DNA of 64,000 bases from M3007 sp043764095 (GCA_043764095.1 JAYUKX010000212.1:1-64000), one strand, 5' to 3'; shown: positions 1 through 9,484, counted from the stretch's first letter. Notes: a model not told the origin generated them from the sequence alone. Made by a program: numbers and translations.

Positions 1-110
1 TTTGAGTTCGATGCAGCGCATCGGACGAAAAAAATGGCGAAGTATGGCTAAAAATTGACCTTTTTTGGCCGAAATGGGAGTGGGTTAAGTATTTACAAAT
101 AAATATAACA

Positions 111-1499
111 CTAAATCAAGCCAAATACATTGCCCGGTAAAATAGTTAGCAATGCAATCAAAATGACTCCTGCTACCATTACCCAACGGATAATTGAAGG
201 CAGTGCAACCTCAGAAGTACTTTCCTCTTTGGAGAAATACATGGCAATAATCACTTTGAGGTAATAATAAATAGATACCGCCGAGTTAATAACCGCAATA
301 ACCACTAACCAAGGATATTGCTTCATTACCGCCGTAAACAAGAAATATTTTCCAAAGAAACCCGCCAAAGGAGGAATGCCCGCTAAAGAAAGCATGGACA
401 AGGCCATCACCACAGCAACCAATGGCTGCTTTTTGCTCAAACCATTAAAGGAAGAAAAAGAGCCGTCTCCAGAGGGTTCTGCCACTATAATATATGCCGA
501 AAACGCACAAATAGTGGCCACCGAATACGTAAATGCATACAACAAAATAGCGCCCGCGCTACCCGGTTGTCCAGCAACTAATACCGCCATCAACAAATAA
601 CCTGCATGAGAAATGGAGGAATAAGCCATCATACGCTTAAAGTCGTTTTGGAAAATAGCCGTAAAATTAGCCACGATCATAGTAAGGGCTGCTATAGCCG
701 CCAATCCTACACTCCAAAACTCATTGATACTCGTAAAACAGGTAGAAAATAAACGATAAAACGCAGCAAAACCCGCAGTTTTTACTGCCGTTGCCATAAA
801 AGCGGTCACTGTATTAGGACTACCTTGATATACATCTGGTGCCCAAAAATGAAATGGAACAGCCGAAACTTTAAAGCATAAGCCAATCATTAGCAATAGA
901 ACACCGGCCTTTAGCATACCAGAAGATGCAACCCCACGACTCACCGCTTCACCGATTGCGGCTGTATTGAACGTGCCAGTGCTACCATAAACTAGGGTCA
1001 TACCAAACAATAAAATACCTGTCGCAAACGAACCCATCAAAAAGTATTTTAAAGCGGCTTCATTTGACGATAAATCATCGCGACGGCTACCAGCCAATAC
1101 ATACAGTGGAATACTCAATATCTCAATACCAATGAACAACATTACTAAATTGGTAAACGAGAACATACAAAGTGCGCCACAAAGGCTAAATAGGATAAGC
1201 GCATAATGGTCCCCCAAAGAACTTTGTAAACTTCTGAAACTCCATCCGCTCATACCAATCAATAAAAGCACACTGATCAGTGTAATTACGGTAAATGCTT
1301 GCGCATACTGGTCAAATTGAATCATGGATATATAAGCCGTTCCCCATCCAGCATTGCCGGAAGTAAGGGACATTACGCTCACGCCTAATGCTGCTCCGAT
1401 ACCTAATAAGGTTAGTCCTTGTAGCATGTCTCGTTTGCCAAATAGTCCGGCAAACATGCATACAATCGCGGTTAAAAAAAGTATAAGTAACGCTGTCAT
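111..1499 (-). CDS. nuoN: NADH-quinone oxidoreductase subunit N
   Basis: Antiporter-like membrane subunit of complex I. With NuoL and NuoM it forms the proton-pumping arm driven by quinone reduction. The protein has 462 residues and is hydrophobic throughout, as expected for about 14 membrane helices. Family landmarks are visible: the conserved Glu126 in the GIEILSIP stretch, Lys151, a PFHFWAPDVYQGSP segment at about 213-228, and the lysine-bearing FKRMMAYSSISHAGY helix near residue 290. It is the last gene of the nuo run, 50 bp after nuoM. Length and start are normal for the family. No clear terminator is seen in the 110 bases between its stop and the window edge. Confidence 0.97.
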   Translation of the reverse strand: MTALLILFLTAIVCMFAGLFGKRDMLQGLTLLGIGAALGVSVMSLTSGNAGWGTAYISMIQFDQYAQAFTVITLISVLLLIGMSGWSFRSLQSSLGDHYALILFSLCGALCMFSFTNLVMLFIGIEILSIPLYVLAGSRRDDLSSNEAALKYFLMGSFATGILLFGMTLVYGSTGTFNTAAIGEAVSRGVASSGMLKAGVLLLMIGLCFKVSAVPFHFWAPDVYQGSPNTVTAFMATAVKTAGFAAFYRLFSTCFTSINEFWSVGLAAIAALTMIVANFTAIFQNDFKRMMAYSSISHAGYLLMAVLVAGQPGSAGAILLYAFTYSVATICAFSAYIIVAEPSGDGSFSSFNGLSKKQPLVAVVMALSMLSLAGIPPLAGFFGKYFLFTAVMKQYPWLVVIAVINSAVSIYYYLKVIIAMYFSKEESTSEVALPSIIRWVMVAGVILIALLTILPGNVFGLI

Positions 1500-1549
1500 A
1501 TTTTTATTATGTAGGCACCACCAATAAATTGGTGATACTTCGAGATGAT

Positions 1550-2995
1550 TTAAAGTTGTACTGCACTAAGAATTTTATTCACGCTTGCATCGGTAATATC
1601 AAGTGCGATATTTGGGAAAAAGCCCAGCACAATCACTAAGGCTGCAATAATACCCAAGACGGCGGTTTCGCGGGTATCTAAATCGGCAAAACCAGCGGTG
1701 TGATCATTAGTAGGCCCAAACATTGCCATACCGTAAGCACGCAACATATAAACTGCACCAAAAATGATCGTCAGACCAGCAATTGCGCCTAACCAATTAT
1801 TATATTGCCAAACGCCATTGAGTAACATAAATTCTCCGGGAAAACCATTGGTCAATGGCACAGCAACCGCACCAAGCATGATAATCATAAAGAGCACAGC
1901 AAAACGAGGTGCCACTTTTGCGATTCCGCCCATTTGTGATAATGTGCGGGTATCCAAACGGCGTTCAATCAGATCAACTACAAAAAAGAGCCCAACCACA
2001 TCAATACCGTGGTTAAGCATTTGAATCATACTTCCTTGAACCCCCATTTTATTCCAAGCCAATACACCCGCTGCGATTAAACCGACGTGCGCAATGGAAG
2101 AATAAGCAATCAAACGCTTCAAATCGGTTTGTTTTACCGCAATTATGCTCGCATAGACAATGCCAATTACAGCCAAAGCCATAAAATAAGGCACCAAGGT
2201 ATGCCATGCTTCGGGAGCCAAAGGCAACATCCAGCGGATGGCACCATACACACCCATTTTGAGCATAATACCCGAAAGCAACATGGTGCCGCCAGTAGGT
2301 GCGGTTACATAGGTATCAGGCTGCCATGTATGGAACGGAAATATAGGCATTTTTACTGCAAAAGCAAAGAAAAACCCCAACATTACCCAAATAGATTCAC
2401 TTTGAGTTAACTCAACATTAGCCAACGCACTCCATGCAAAAGAATGCGCTTCCGGTGTTTTTAAATACAAAAAAAGCAACGAAACCAACATAAACAACGA
2501 ACCCACAAAAGTATAAATAAAGAACTTTAGCGTAACTCGAATACGATTCTCACCGCCCCAAATCGCACATATAAAGTAGATTGGAATAAGCGCTAGTTCG
2601 TAGAAAATGTAGAATAACATACCATCAGTGGCCAAAAAGACACCATTTAGTGCCGAAATCATGAGTAACACTAAACCATAATAGCGAGGTTCATTGTCTA
2701 TATCGCGGCTTTGGCTGCTCAGTATAATGATTGGGGCCAGTAAATTGGTTAACAACACCATTAAAAGACTAATTCCGTCCATGCCAACGCTGAACTTGAT
2801 ACCTGCTTGAGCAACCCAATCGCGGCTCATTTCATGGTTAAAAGAGCCGTCGTACACCGAACTATATGCCGCAAAAAGGGCAATTGCTAAATTGGCTATA
2901 CCAACAGCCAATGCCAACTGACGAACGCCTGCAGGTCGGACCAAAAGCAGTATCGCCGATGCGATTAAAGGAACTATAATGAGTAAAAAGGACAT
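1550..2995 (-). CDS. nuoM: NADH-quinone oxidoreductase subunit M
   Basis: Second antiporter-like proton-pumping subunit of complex I. It has 481 residues and is entirely membrane-embedded. Family signatures include the Glu of IFYELALIPIYF, the Lys of RVTLKFFIYTFVGS, the KMPIFPFHTWQPDTYVTAPT segment and the KRLIAYSSIAHVG helix, all parts of the family's proton path. The gene sits between nuoL (162 bp upstream) and nuoN (50 bp downstream), as in most nuo operons. The nuoL-nuoM gap of about 160 bp is wider than usual and AT-rich; I see no gene in it. Confidence 0.97.
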   Translation of the reverse strand: MSFLLIIVPLIASAILLLVRPAGVRQLALAVGIANLAIALFAAYSSVYDGSFNHEMSRDWVAQAGIKFSVGMDGISLLMVLLTNLLAPIIILSSQSRDIDNEPRYYGLVLLMISALNGVFLATDGMLFYIFYELALIPIYFICAIWGGENRIRVTLKFFIYTFVGSLFMLVSLLFLYLKTPEAHSFAWSALANVELTQSESIWVMLGFFFAFAVKMPIFPFHTWQPDTYVTAPTGGTMLLSGIMLKMGVYGAIRWMLPLAPEAWHTLVPYFMALAVIGIVYASIIAVKQTDLKRLIAYSSIAHVGLIAAGVLAWNKMGVQGSMIQMLNHGIDVVGLFFVVDLIERRLDTRTLSQMGGIAKVAPRFAVLFMIIMLGAVAVPLTNGFPGEFMLLNGVWQYNNWLGAIAGLTIIFGAVYMLRAYGMAMFGPTNDHTAGFADLDTRETAVLGIIAALVIVLGFFPNIALDITDASVNKILSAVQL

Positions 2996-3157
2996 TTTTG
3001 ATTTACGTTTTTTTGTAATCTGCGCAAAACTGAAATTTTAATTACGATATTCATATTCAAACTTATCTTGAAAAATGGTGCGTAATATTATAGTCTTTGC
3101 TTTGATTAACTTTTTTGATGCAGTTTGATTTGACGCGTTAATATTATTCTTGGTTAT

Positions 3158-5059
3158 TTAGATATACATTGTCAAGAACAATAATACCGCTCCAATGACC
3201 ATACCAATAAGATAATATTCAATATTACCATTCTGGAGGCGACGGAATATACTACCTAATTTGCTGACCCCAGCCCCTACCCCATTCACTGCACCATCTA
3301 CACCTTGAATATCGGCGTATTGGTACAAGAATTTGGAGAGTTTTTCGGTTGGCTTTACAAATAAAGCATGGTATATTTCATCCACATAAAACTTGTTGGC
3401 AACCAATTTGGTAAAGCCTGATTGCTCGCGGTCACTTACGGGCAAATTACTTACTTTACTATAAACAAAATACAAAACAGCGATAACTAACATGGCTAAG
3501 GCAGTAGTAAAGCCCATCAAAGACCACTCTGTACTTTCGGCGAGGTGTATTTCAGGCATAGGTACTACAGATGTTCCATTAATGCCATTTCCAGCCAGCC
3601 AATGTGCCATCCATTGTGCATTGGGCAGGTGCATAAAATGCGGCGAATTGAGGAAACCGCCTACTACAGATAATACTGCAAGTACGACTAATGGAACAGT
3701 CATCACACTTGGACTTTCGTGGATATGGTGGCGCTGCTCTTCTGTGCCTCGGAATGTACCAAAGAACGTAACATAAAGCAATCGGCACATATAGATAGCA
3801 GTGAGCATCGCGCTTATGCTTGCAAGTCCCCACCAAAGCACACCACCATGTGCGTAAGTATTGGCAAAAATTTCATCCTTCGAAAAGAAACCAGAAAGTA
3901 GTGGAAAACCACTGATGGCAAAAGTGCCAATTAAAAACACCCAAAAAGTTACGGGCATGTATTTGCGTAATCCACCCATATTGCGAATATCCTGCTCTCC
4001 GCCCATACCATGAATAACGCTACCCGCAGATAAAAATAATAAGGCTTTAAAAAACGCGTGGGTGGTTACGTGAAACATCGCACTTCCATAAGCACCCATG
4101 CCTAGAGATAAAAACATCAAACCCAATTGGGAAACCGTAGAATATGCGAGGACTTTTTTAATGTCATTTTGACGAAGACCAATAATTGCCGTAAACAACG
4201 CAGTTGCTAGACCAACAATAGCCACTACGTGCATCGCATCTGGCGACATGGAATACATACCATTACAGCGGGTAATGAGGTAAATGCCCGCAGTTACCAT
4301 CGTAGCAGCATGTATCAACGCCGAAACAGGCGTAGGACCGGCCATGGCATCTGGCAACCAGGTATAAAGCGGAATTTGAGCACTTTTACCCATTGCACCT
4401 ACAAATAACAACAAGCAGATAGTAGTCATTATAGCCGGATCAGCACCCGCCAATTGGCTAAATACCTCTTTGTATGATAAACTACCAAAAGTTTTTACGA
4501 TCAAAAACATACCCAATAACAAACCTAAATCGCCAATACGATTCATAATAAATGCTTTGCGAGCGGCAGTTCCGTAATCTTTGTTCTCGTACCAAAAACC
4601 GATCAACAGGTAGGAACATAGTCCAACGCCTTCCCAGCCAAAGAACAGCATTAAGAAATTGTCACCCATCACGAGCAATAACATCGAGAAAATAAAGAGG
4701 TTAAGGTATGCGAAGAACTTGTAAAAACCTTCGTCATCGTGCATATAACCAATGGAATACACATGAATGAGGAAACCTACACCAGTTACAATCATCATCA
4801 TCCAAACGGATAGCTGATCTACTAAAAATCCAAAATCAAGGTTCAACCTATCAATCGTCATGAAATGATAGAGCGTAGTTTGAATTGGCCCACTAGCGCC
4901 AACTTGATTGAAGCAAAGAATGGTAAGAATAAATGACCCCAACAATGCGCCTGCTCCAACGAAGCCAACCATTGATTTTGACATATTTTTACCAAACAGG
5001 CCATTAATCAAAAAGCCAATAAAAGGCAAAAAGGGTATTAAAGGTACTAATTGCTGCAT
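3158..5059 (-). CDS. nuoL: NADH-quinone oxidoreductase subunit L
   Basis: Largest antiporter-like subunit of complex I, at the distal end of the membrane arm, where it provides one proton channel and the long lateral helix that braces the arm. It has 633 residues. Visible landmarks are GWEGVGLCSYLLIGFW (key Glu), RKAFIMNRIGDLG (key Lys), IPLYTWLPDAMAGPTPVSAL, and the IHAATMVTAGIYLITR helix. The last about 100 residues fit the lateral helix and terminal anchor. It lies about 100 bp downstream of nuoK. Start MQQLVPLIPFLPF is the only sensible one because it precedes the first membrane helix directly. Confidence 0.97.
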   Translation of the reverse strand: MQQLVPLIPFLPFIGFLINGLFGKNMSKSMVGFVGAGALLGSFILTILCFNQVGASGPIQTTLYHFMTIDRLNLDFGFLVDQLSVWMMMIVTGVGFLIHVYSIGYMHDDEGFYKFFAYLNLFIFSMLLLVMGDNFLMLFFGWEGVGLCSYLLIGFWYENKDYGTAARKAFIMNRIGDLGLLLGMFLIVKTFGSLSYKEVFSQLAGADPAIMTTICLLLFVGAMGKSAQIPLYTWLPDAMAGPTPVSALIHAATMVTAGIYLITRCNGMYSMSPDAMHVVAIVGLATALFTAIIGLRQNDIKKVLAYSTVSQLGLMFLSLGMGAYGSAMFHVTTHAFFKALLFLSAGSVIHGMGGEQDIRNMGGLRKYMPVTFWVFLIGTFAISGFPLLSGFFSKDEIFANTYAHGGVLWWGLASISAMLTAIYMCRLLYVTFFGTFRGTEEQRHHIHESPSVMTVPLVVLAVLSVVGGFLNSPHFMHLPNAQWMAHWLAGNGINGTSVVPMPEIHLAESTEWSLMGFTTALAMLVIAVLYFVYSKVSNLPVSDREQSGFTKLVANKFYVDEIYHALFVKPTEKLSKFLYQYADIQGVDGAVNGVGAGVSKLGSIFRRLQNGNIEYYLIGMVIGAVLLFLTMYI

Positions 5060-5161
5060 GCTATATTGCTTTAACCGGAAAACCGGACTATTTTTGTATT
5101 AAAAGGCTTGAGACTACTTGTATTGTGAATAAACTTGCCCAAACCATGCTATTTATACGGA

Positions 5162-5482
5162 TCAATTGCGGAGTTTATCCAAAAAGGAGATATCGGTGGA
5201 TTTAGTATTACGGTAAATCATAACCAATATACCTAAACCTACTGCCGCTTCTGCTGCCGCAACAACCATGATAAAAAACACCATGATTTGTCCTTGTGCA
5301 TCGCCCATATAGGTAGAAAATGCGGCCAAAAGCAGGTTTACTGCATTCAGCATCAATTCAATACACATCAAAACGATGATGGCATTGCGGCGGGTAAGTA
5401 CCCCAAATACGCCGATACAAAACAAAATACTGCTGTACAGCAAGTAATATTCAATGGGGACTGTGCGTACTATTTCTAGCAT
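5162..5482 (-). CDS. nuoK: NADH-quinone oxidoreductase subunit K
   Basis: Small three-helix membrane subunit of complex I, homologous to MrpC, that helps form the fourth proton path. It has 106 residues, the normal size. The two conserved buried glutamates are visible in the MCIELMLNAVNL helix and in the VAAAEAAVGLGILV helix. The gene lies between nuoJ (70 bp upstream) and nuoL (102 bp downstream), the canonical J-K-L order. Confidence 0.97.
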   Translation of the reverse strand: MLEIVRTVPIEYYLLYSSILFCIGVFGVLTRRNAIIVLMCIELMLNAVNLLLAAFSTYMGDAQGQIMVFFIMVVAAAEAAVGLGILVMIYRNTKSTDISFLDKLRN

Positions 5483-5552
5483 AAAAGTGCTATTTTTTAT
5501 CCTGTTTGTGACAGGTGTTCAATGAATCTGTTTCGTTTTTGTTTTTTCGCTA

Positions 5553-6050
5553 CTACATAGCGAGGTCGCGCTTACCGACCATTACAGCACCGACCATTGC
5601 TGCTAAGAACAAGATACCCGCAATTTCAAAAGGAACAACAAAGTCCTTAAAAAGTACGGCACCAAGGTTTCTTACCAAGCCAACTTGTGGATTGGGTGCA
5701 CCCAATAATGCAATGGTACTGCCTTTCAAAGCGCCAATCAGCGTGAGAAAAAGCATTCCGGAAGTGATCGCCGCTGAAATTTTCCAAGCCGAAGATTTTT
5801 GTGGCTCCGTATCCTCGTTTAAGTTGAGTAGCATCAAAACAAAAAGAAACAATACCATAATTGCGCCAGCATATACAATAAGGTGTACAACGGCCAAAAA
5901 TTGCGCATTCAGCATAATATACTGCGCTGCAATAATAAAAAAGGTAACGATTAGGTAGAGTACGCTGTGGACCGGATTCTTTGAAAATACCACCAATAAA
6001 GCAGTGATTACGGATATAACAGCAAGGGTAATAAAAATTGCCAGTGTCAT
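5553..6050 (-). CDS. nuoJ: NADH-quinone oxidoreductase subunit J
   Basis: Membrane subunit of complex I containing the flexible third helix involved in coupling quinone reduction to pumping. It has 165 residues with five membrane segments. The conserved VHLIVYAGAIMVLFLFVLMLLN helix region (about residues 55-76) is the family signature. It follows nuoI by about 74 bp and precedes nuoK by 70 bp. Confidence 0.96.
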   Translation of the reverse strand: MTLAIFITLAVISVITALLVVFSKNPVHSVLYLIVTFFIIAAQYIMLNAQFLAVVHLIVYAGAIMVLFLFVLMLLNLNEDTEPQKSSAWKISAAITSGMLFLTLIGALKGSTIALLGAPNPQVGLVRNLGAVLFKDFVVPFEIAGILFLAAMVGAVMVGKRDLAM

Positions 6051-6124
6051 TTATTTAGATATAATAAGGTTTTAGTTTCAAAATAAAATGAAAATAAAAC
6101 AAGTTGGTGCAAAACAATTGAATA

Positions 6125-6691
6125 CTATTGGGCAACTTTAGCGGCCACCCGTTCTTTAACCTGCATTTGGCGTACTGTAATATCAATACGTTGATCCATT
6201 TTTTCGACAAGCATATCTTTTCCAAAAACAAAATCCTGCCGCACATAATCGCTAGGCACAATGCGATCTGTTAAGAAGATAGCTTCTTTAGGGCACGCTT
6301 CTTCGCATAATCCACAGAAAATACAACGCAACATATTGATTTCATACACTGCTGCGTATTTTTCTTCGCGGTACAAATGCTCCTCTCCTTTTTGGCGTTC
6401 CTCGGCAACCATCGTGATGGCTTCTGCTGGGCAAGCCACTGCACAAAGCCCGCAAGCCGTACAGTTTTCACGACCTTGAGCGTCCCGTTTGAGGACATGC
6501 CAACCGCGATAGACTGGAGCAAATTCCTTTGTAACTTCCGGATAACGCAACGTATTGGATTTTCCGAATGTGAGGCGGATCATGTGCTTCAGTGTTGTAG
6601 CCATACCCTTCAGGATTGCTGGCAGATAAATCCGCTCCCAAAAGGTCATTTGTTTATTTACGACAAGTTTTGAACGATTCGTAAGTTGCAT
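6125..6691 (-). CDS. nuoI: NADH-quinone oxidoreductase subunit I (2x4Fe-4S)
   Basis: Peripheral-arm subunit carrying clusters N6a and N6b, which pass electrons towards N2 on NuoB. It has 188 residues. Two 4Fe-4S motifs are plain: CTACGLCAVACP near residue 80 and CIFCGLCEEACP near residue 123. The basic, amphipathic N-terminus (RIYLPAILKGMATTLKHM) matches the membrane-apposed helix of the family. The gene is between nuoH (56 bp upstream) and nuoJ. Confidence 0.97.
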   Translation of the reverse strand: MQLTNRSKLVVNKQMTFWERIYLPAILKGMATTLKHMIRLTFGKSNTLRYPEVTKEFAPVYRGWHVLKRDAQGRENCTACGLCAVACPAEAITMVAEERQKGEEHLYREEKYAAVYEINMLRCIFCGLCEEACPKEAIFLTDRIVPSDYVRQDFVFGKDMLVEKMDQRIDITVRQMQVKERVAAKVAQ

Positions 6692-6747
6692 AATTTTATG
6701 TTTAACTGATTAATAATCAGTTTTTTATAATTCTTTAATAACAATTT

Positions 6748-7782
6748 TTATTTACCCAACCACAATGTAATTGCGCCTGTCAACAACATATTTACGATGG
6801 CTAGCGGGATCAATCCTTTCCAACCCAAGTGCATCAATTGGTCATAGCGAAAACGAGGGAGTGTCCAACGTATCCACATAAACACAAAGATAAAAAAGAA
6901 TATCTTACTAAACAAAACAATTGGTCCCATTAGGCCTCCCAACCAACTAGGGTCTAAACCCGGGAAATTGTATCCGCCAAAGAATACGGTAGAAATCACC
7001 GCACAAGAGACAAACATGTTAATATACTCCGCAAACAAGAAAAAGCCCAGTTTCATCGAGCCGTATTCGGTGTGGTACCCCCCAATCAATTCTGTTTCGC
7101 ATTCAGCCATGTCAAAAGGCGCACGATTGCATTCCGCTAATGCGCAGATGAAGAAAATCAGAAAACCAAGCGGCTGATAGAGTACATTCCATTGAAAACC
7201 AGACTGTTGTTCAGCCATAGTGCGCAGGCTTAAAGTACCAGTCATCATTACAATGGCAATCAGTGATAAACCCATTGCTAGTTCATAAGAAATCATCTGA
7301 GAACTAGCACGGATGGCTCCGTATAAAGAGTACTTATTATTAGATGCCCAACCGCCGATCATAATACCATACACGCCAAGCGATACAAATCCCATAATAT
7401 ATAAGATACCAATATTGATATCAGTCACTTGCAGGTCTATATTGGCACCAAAAAGGGTTAAGGTAGTACCCCAAGGAATCACGGCACTCGTCATACAGGC
7501 AACAAACATAAAAATGCCAGGTGCAAGGATAAAGAGCGCTTTGTTAGCATTTGCTGGAATAAAATCTTCTTTCATAAACATCTTTACACCATCAGCTACT
7601 GGTTGTAATAAGCCAAATGGCCCAGCGCGATCTGGTCCTATACGGTCTTGTAAGAAAGCCGCAATTTTGCGCTCTCCGTAAGTGGAATAAGCCGCAATTG
7701 TCAATGTTATCAAGAAAATAACGCCAATTAACCCCATTTTTTGGAGTATAAAAGCAAAATCAAAAAGTAATATATACATCAT
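6748..7782 (-). CDS. nuoH: NADH-quinone oxidoreductase subunit H
   Basis: Membrane subunit that, with NuoB and NuoD, forms the quinone chamber of complex I. It has 344 residues and about eight membrane helices. Typical segments are YGERKIAAFLQDRIGPDRAG (residues 35-54), FDMAECETELIGGYHTEY (acidic quinone-site loop) and the FMWIRWTLPRFRYDQLMHLGW region near the C-terminus. The 138 bp between this gene and nuoG hold a decayed coding fragment (see 7794-7925). Confidence 0.97.
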   Translation of the reverse strand: MMYILLFDFAFILQKMGLIGVIFLITLTIAAYSTYGERKIAAFLQDRIGPDRAGPFGLLQPVADGVKMFMKEDFIPANANKALFILAPGIFMFVACMTSAVIPWGTTLTLFGANIDLQVTDINIGILYIMGFVSLGVYGIMIGGWASNNKYSLYGAIRASSQMISYELAMGLSLIAIVMMTGTLSLRTMAEQQSGFQWNVLYQPLGFLIFFICALAECNRAPFDMAECETELIGGYHTEYGSMKLGFFLFAEYINMFVSCAVISTVFFGGYNFPGLDPSWLGGLMGPIVLFSKIFFFIFVFMWIRWTLPRFRYDQLMHLGWKGLIPLAIVNMLLTGAITLWLGK

Positions 7783-7793
7783 AATATAATAAT

Positions 7794-7925
7794 CTAAACG
7801 TGAGATGGGTTAGTTGAATTTGGATGCACACCTTCATCGGAGAGGTATTTACCAATATTAAAATTTATACCATCTAAAAGTTCAATATCTTCATTCCAGT
7901 CAATTATTTTCCAACAAGAATTAGA
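7794..7925 (-). pseudogene. C-terminal remnant of an unidentified gene between nuoG and nuoH
   Basis: The nuoG-nuoH gap holds an open frame of 43 sense codons ending in TAG (7794-7796), read in the same direction as nuo. It has no ATG start. The translation is strongly protein-like, rich in acidic and aromatic residues (WKIIDWNEDIELLDGINF, then IGKYLSDEGVHP). It begins at the TAA at 7926-7928, which overlaps the end of nuoG in another frame. It is neither nuoG nor nuoH sequence. Inference: this is the tail of a gene once inserted here, as in three other gaps of this operon, and then deleted from its 5' side. I do not recognise the family. Confidence 0.45.
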
Positions 7926-8853
7926 TTACAGTTAAAGCCTCACTCTCATAGTGATTCTGGCTAATGACCGAGTGTTTCTCAATATCACGAGCACCTTCAA
8001 TGACCCAGTCATTTGCTCCTTTTTTCTCAAAACGACAGGTATTGCAAATAAACTCGCTTACCTCGCCATATTTGTCCTTACGGGCTGTGACACGGTAAAT
8101 TTCATTACCGTACATCCAAGCAGTGGTTTTACCACAACATTTATCACAATCACGGTGTGCATCCATGGGTTTGAGGAACCAAACACGGCTTTTAAAGCGG
8201 AAAGTACGATCAGTTAAAGCACCTACTGGACAAACATCAATGACATTGCCTGAGAAATCATTATCAATCGCCTTTTCGATAAAGGTAGATATTTCTGAAT
8301 GGTCACCTCTGCCAACAATGCCATGTACGCGATTATCAGTAATTTGATTGGCCGTATATACACAACGATAGCACAGAATGCAGCGCGTCATGTGTAATTT
8401 GATATAAGGGCCAATGTCAATTTTTTCAAATGTACGTCGCTCAAACTCATACCGTGTGCCAGCCGAACCATGCTCGAAAGCAAGATCTTGCAGGTGGCAT
8501 TCGCCTGCTTGGTCGCAAATTGGACAATCCAAAGGGTGGTTGAGCAACAAAAACTCGACTACACCTTTGCGGGCATTCACTACCTCTTCACTGCTTTTGC
8601 TGGCCACTTCCATGCCGTCCATGACCATTGTTTGGCATGAAGCCACTAGTTTGGGCATTGGTCGCGGGTCTTTTTCAGAGCCTTTACTCACTTTTACAAG
8701 ACAGGTACGGCATTTCCCGCCCGATCCTTTGAGTGAAGTATAAAAGCACATGGCTGGCGGTACGCATTCGCCCCCAATCTGACGTGCAGCCTGTAAGATG
8801 GTGGTACCATCTGCTACCTCAATTGTATGTCCGTCTATCGTTACTTTTGGCAT
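7921..8853 (-). CDS. nuoG: NADH-quinone oxidoreductase subunit G, short form
   Basis: Iron-sulphur subunit of the complex I peripheral arm. The N-terminus is a ferredoxin-like 2Fe-2S domain (Cys36, Cys48, Cys51, Cys73). It is followed by the His/Cys 4Fe-4S motif (HPLDCPICDQAGEC) and a CILCYRC...CPVG cluster. Near the C-terminus are CDKC and ICNTC pairs that may hold a further cluster. The protein stops at 310 residues, so the large molybdopterin-oxidoreductase-like domain of E. coli NuoG (over 900 residues) is absent. From memory, short NuoG proteins are common in Bacteroidota, so this is probably normal for the lineage and not damage. All clusters on the electron path to NuoI remain. Confidence 0.93.
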   Translation of the reverse strand: MPKVTIDGHTIEVADGTTILQAARQIGGECVPPAMCFYTSLKGSGGKCRTCLVKVSKGSEKDPRPMPKLVASCQTMVMDGMEVASKSSEEVVNARKGVVEFLLLNHPLDCPICDQAGECHLQDLAFEHGSAGTRYEFERRTFEKIDIGPYIKLHMTRCILCYRCVYTANQITDNRVHGIVGRGDHSEISTFIEKAIDNDFSGNVIDVCPVGALTDRTFRFKSRVWFLKPMDAHRDCDKCCGKTTAWMYGNEIYRVTARKDKYGEVSEFICNTCRFEKKGANDWVIEGARDIEKHSVISQNHYESEALTVI

Positions 8854-8926
8854 AATTTTGCTATAAGTATTTCTTTCTTTTATAATTCTAATTGTGTTTT
8901 CAAAAAGTCGTAAAGTGGCTTTTCAT

Positions 8927-9484
8927 CTACTTTTTTTTCTTTGCCTCTCTCCAACTATACAACATCCCTGCTTTTTTTGTCCGCCTTGTATAATAGCAAA
9001 TAGATTCCACATTATCCGTCATAAACAAAACAGAACCAATGCTTTCACCTAATTTATCTATACAAGCCATCTCAATAGATTCCAGAGATACATTTTTAAT
9101 AAATCCCAGTTGCTCTGTTTCACTTTCCTGAACGCTTACCACAATTGGTTCGCCTTCAAAACAAGCCAAAGCACTATATTTCCAATTGCCCCCCAAAGTA
9201 TCAACTTTTGAATCCGGAATATGTGCTAAAAAGTTATTTTCCGAAATCAAAAAATTCATAACATCCTCATAATCATCATTATACTCAACAGAAGATACAT
9301 CCTCAATAGGCACAACCAAATAACCGTCAAATTCTCCAAACAAATTATAAGACTTTAATTCCAATGCTTCCTCTGAATAACTAACTAGTGTTCCAAACCA
9401 AAAATCATTATCGCTATCTCCTTTTATGAGAGAGAGTGTTTTTTGGTCTTGAATGGACTTGTCAAAAAGGTCTTTAAATATCAT
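8927..9484 (-). CDS. Hypothetical protein with two Sm/SH3-like repeats, inserted between nuoF and nuoG
   Basis: I do not recognise a named family. The 185-residue soluble protein has two ungapped repeats of 38 residues, at 31-68 and 127-164. Both follow the pattern G-x5-S-x-E-x2-E ... G-E-x2-G ... V-x-S-x2-Y, with ten identical positions. The alternating hydrophobic pattern suggests small beta-barrels of Sm or SH3 type (inference). It starts 11 bp after the nuoF stop, so it is probably co-transcribed. The C-terminus ends in KKKK within a run of eight A on the coding strand. One extra A there would continue the frame for 16 codons (VDEKPLYDFLKTQLEL) to a TAA at 8880-8882. The true end may therefore be 8880. 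Confidence 0.75.
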   Translation of the reverse strand: MIFKDLFDKSIQDQKTLSLIKGDSDNDFWFGTLVSYSEEALELKSYNLFGEFDGYLVVPIEDVSSVEYNDDYEDVMNFLISENNFLAHIPDSKVDTLGGNWKYSALACFEGEPIVVSVQESETEQLGFIKNVSLESIEMACIDKLGESIGSVLFMTDNVESICYYTRRTKKAGMLYSWREAKKKK

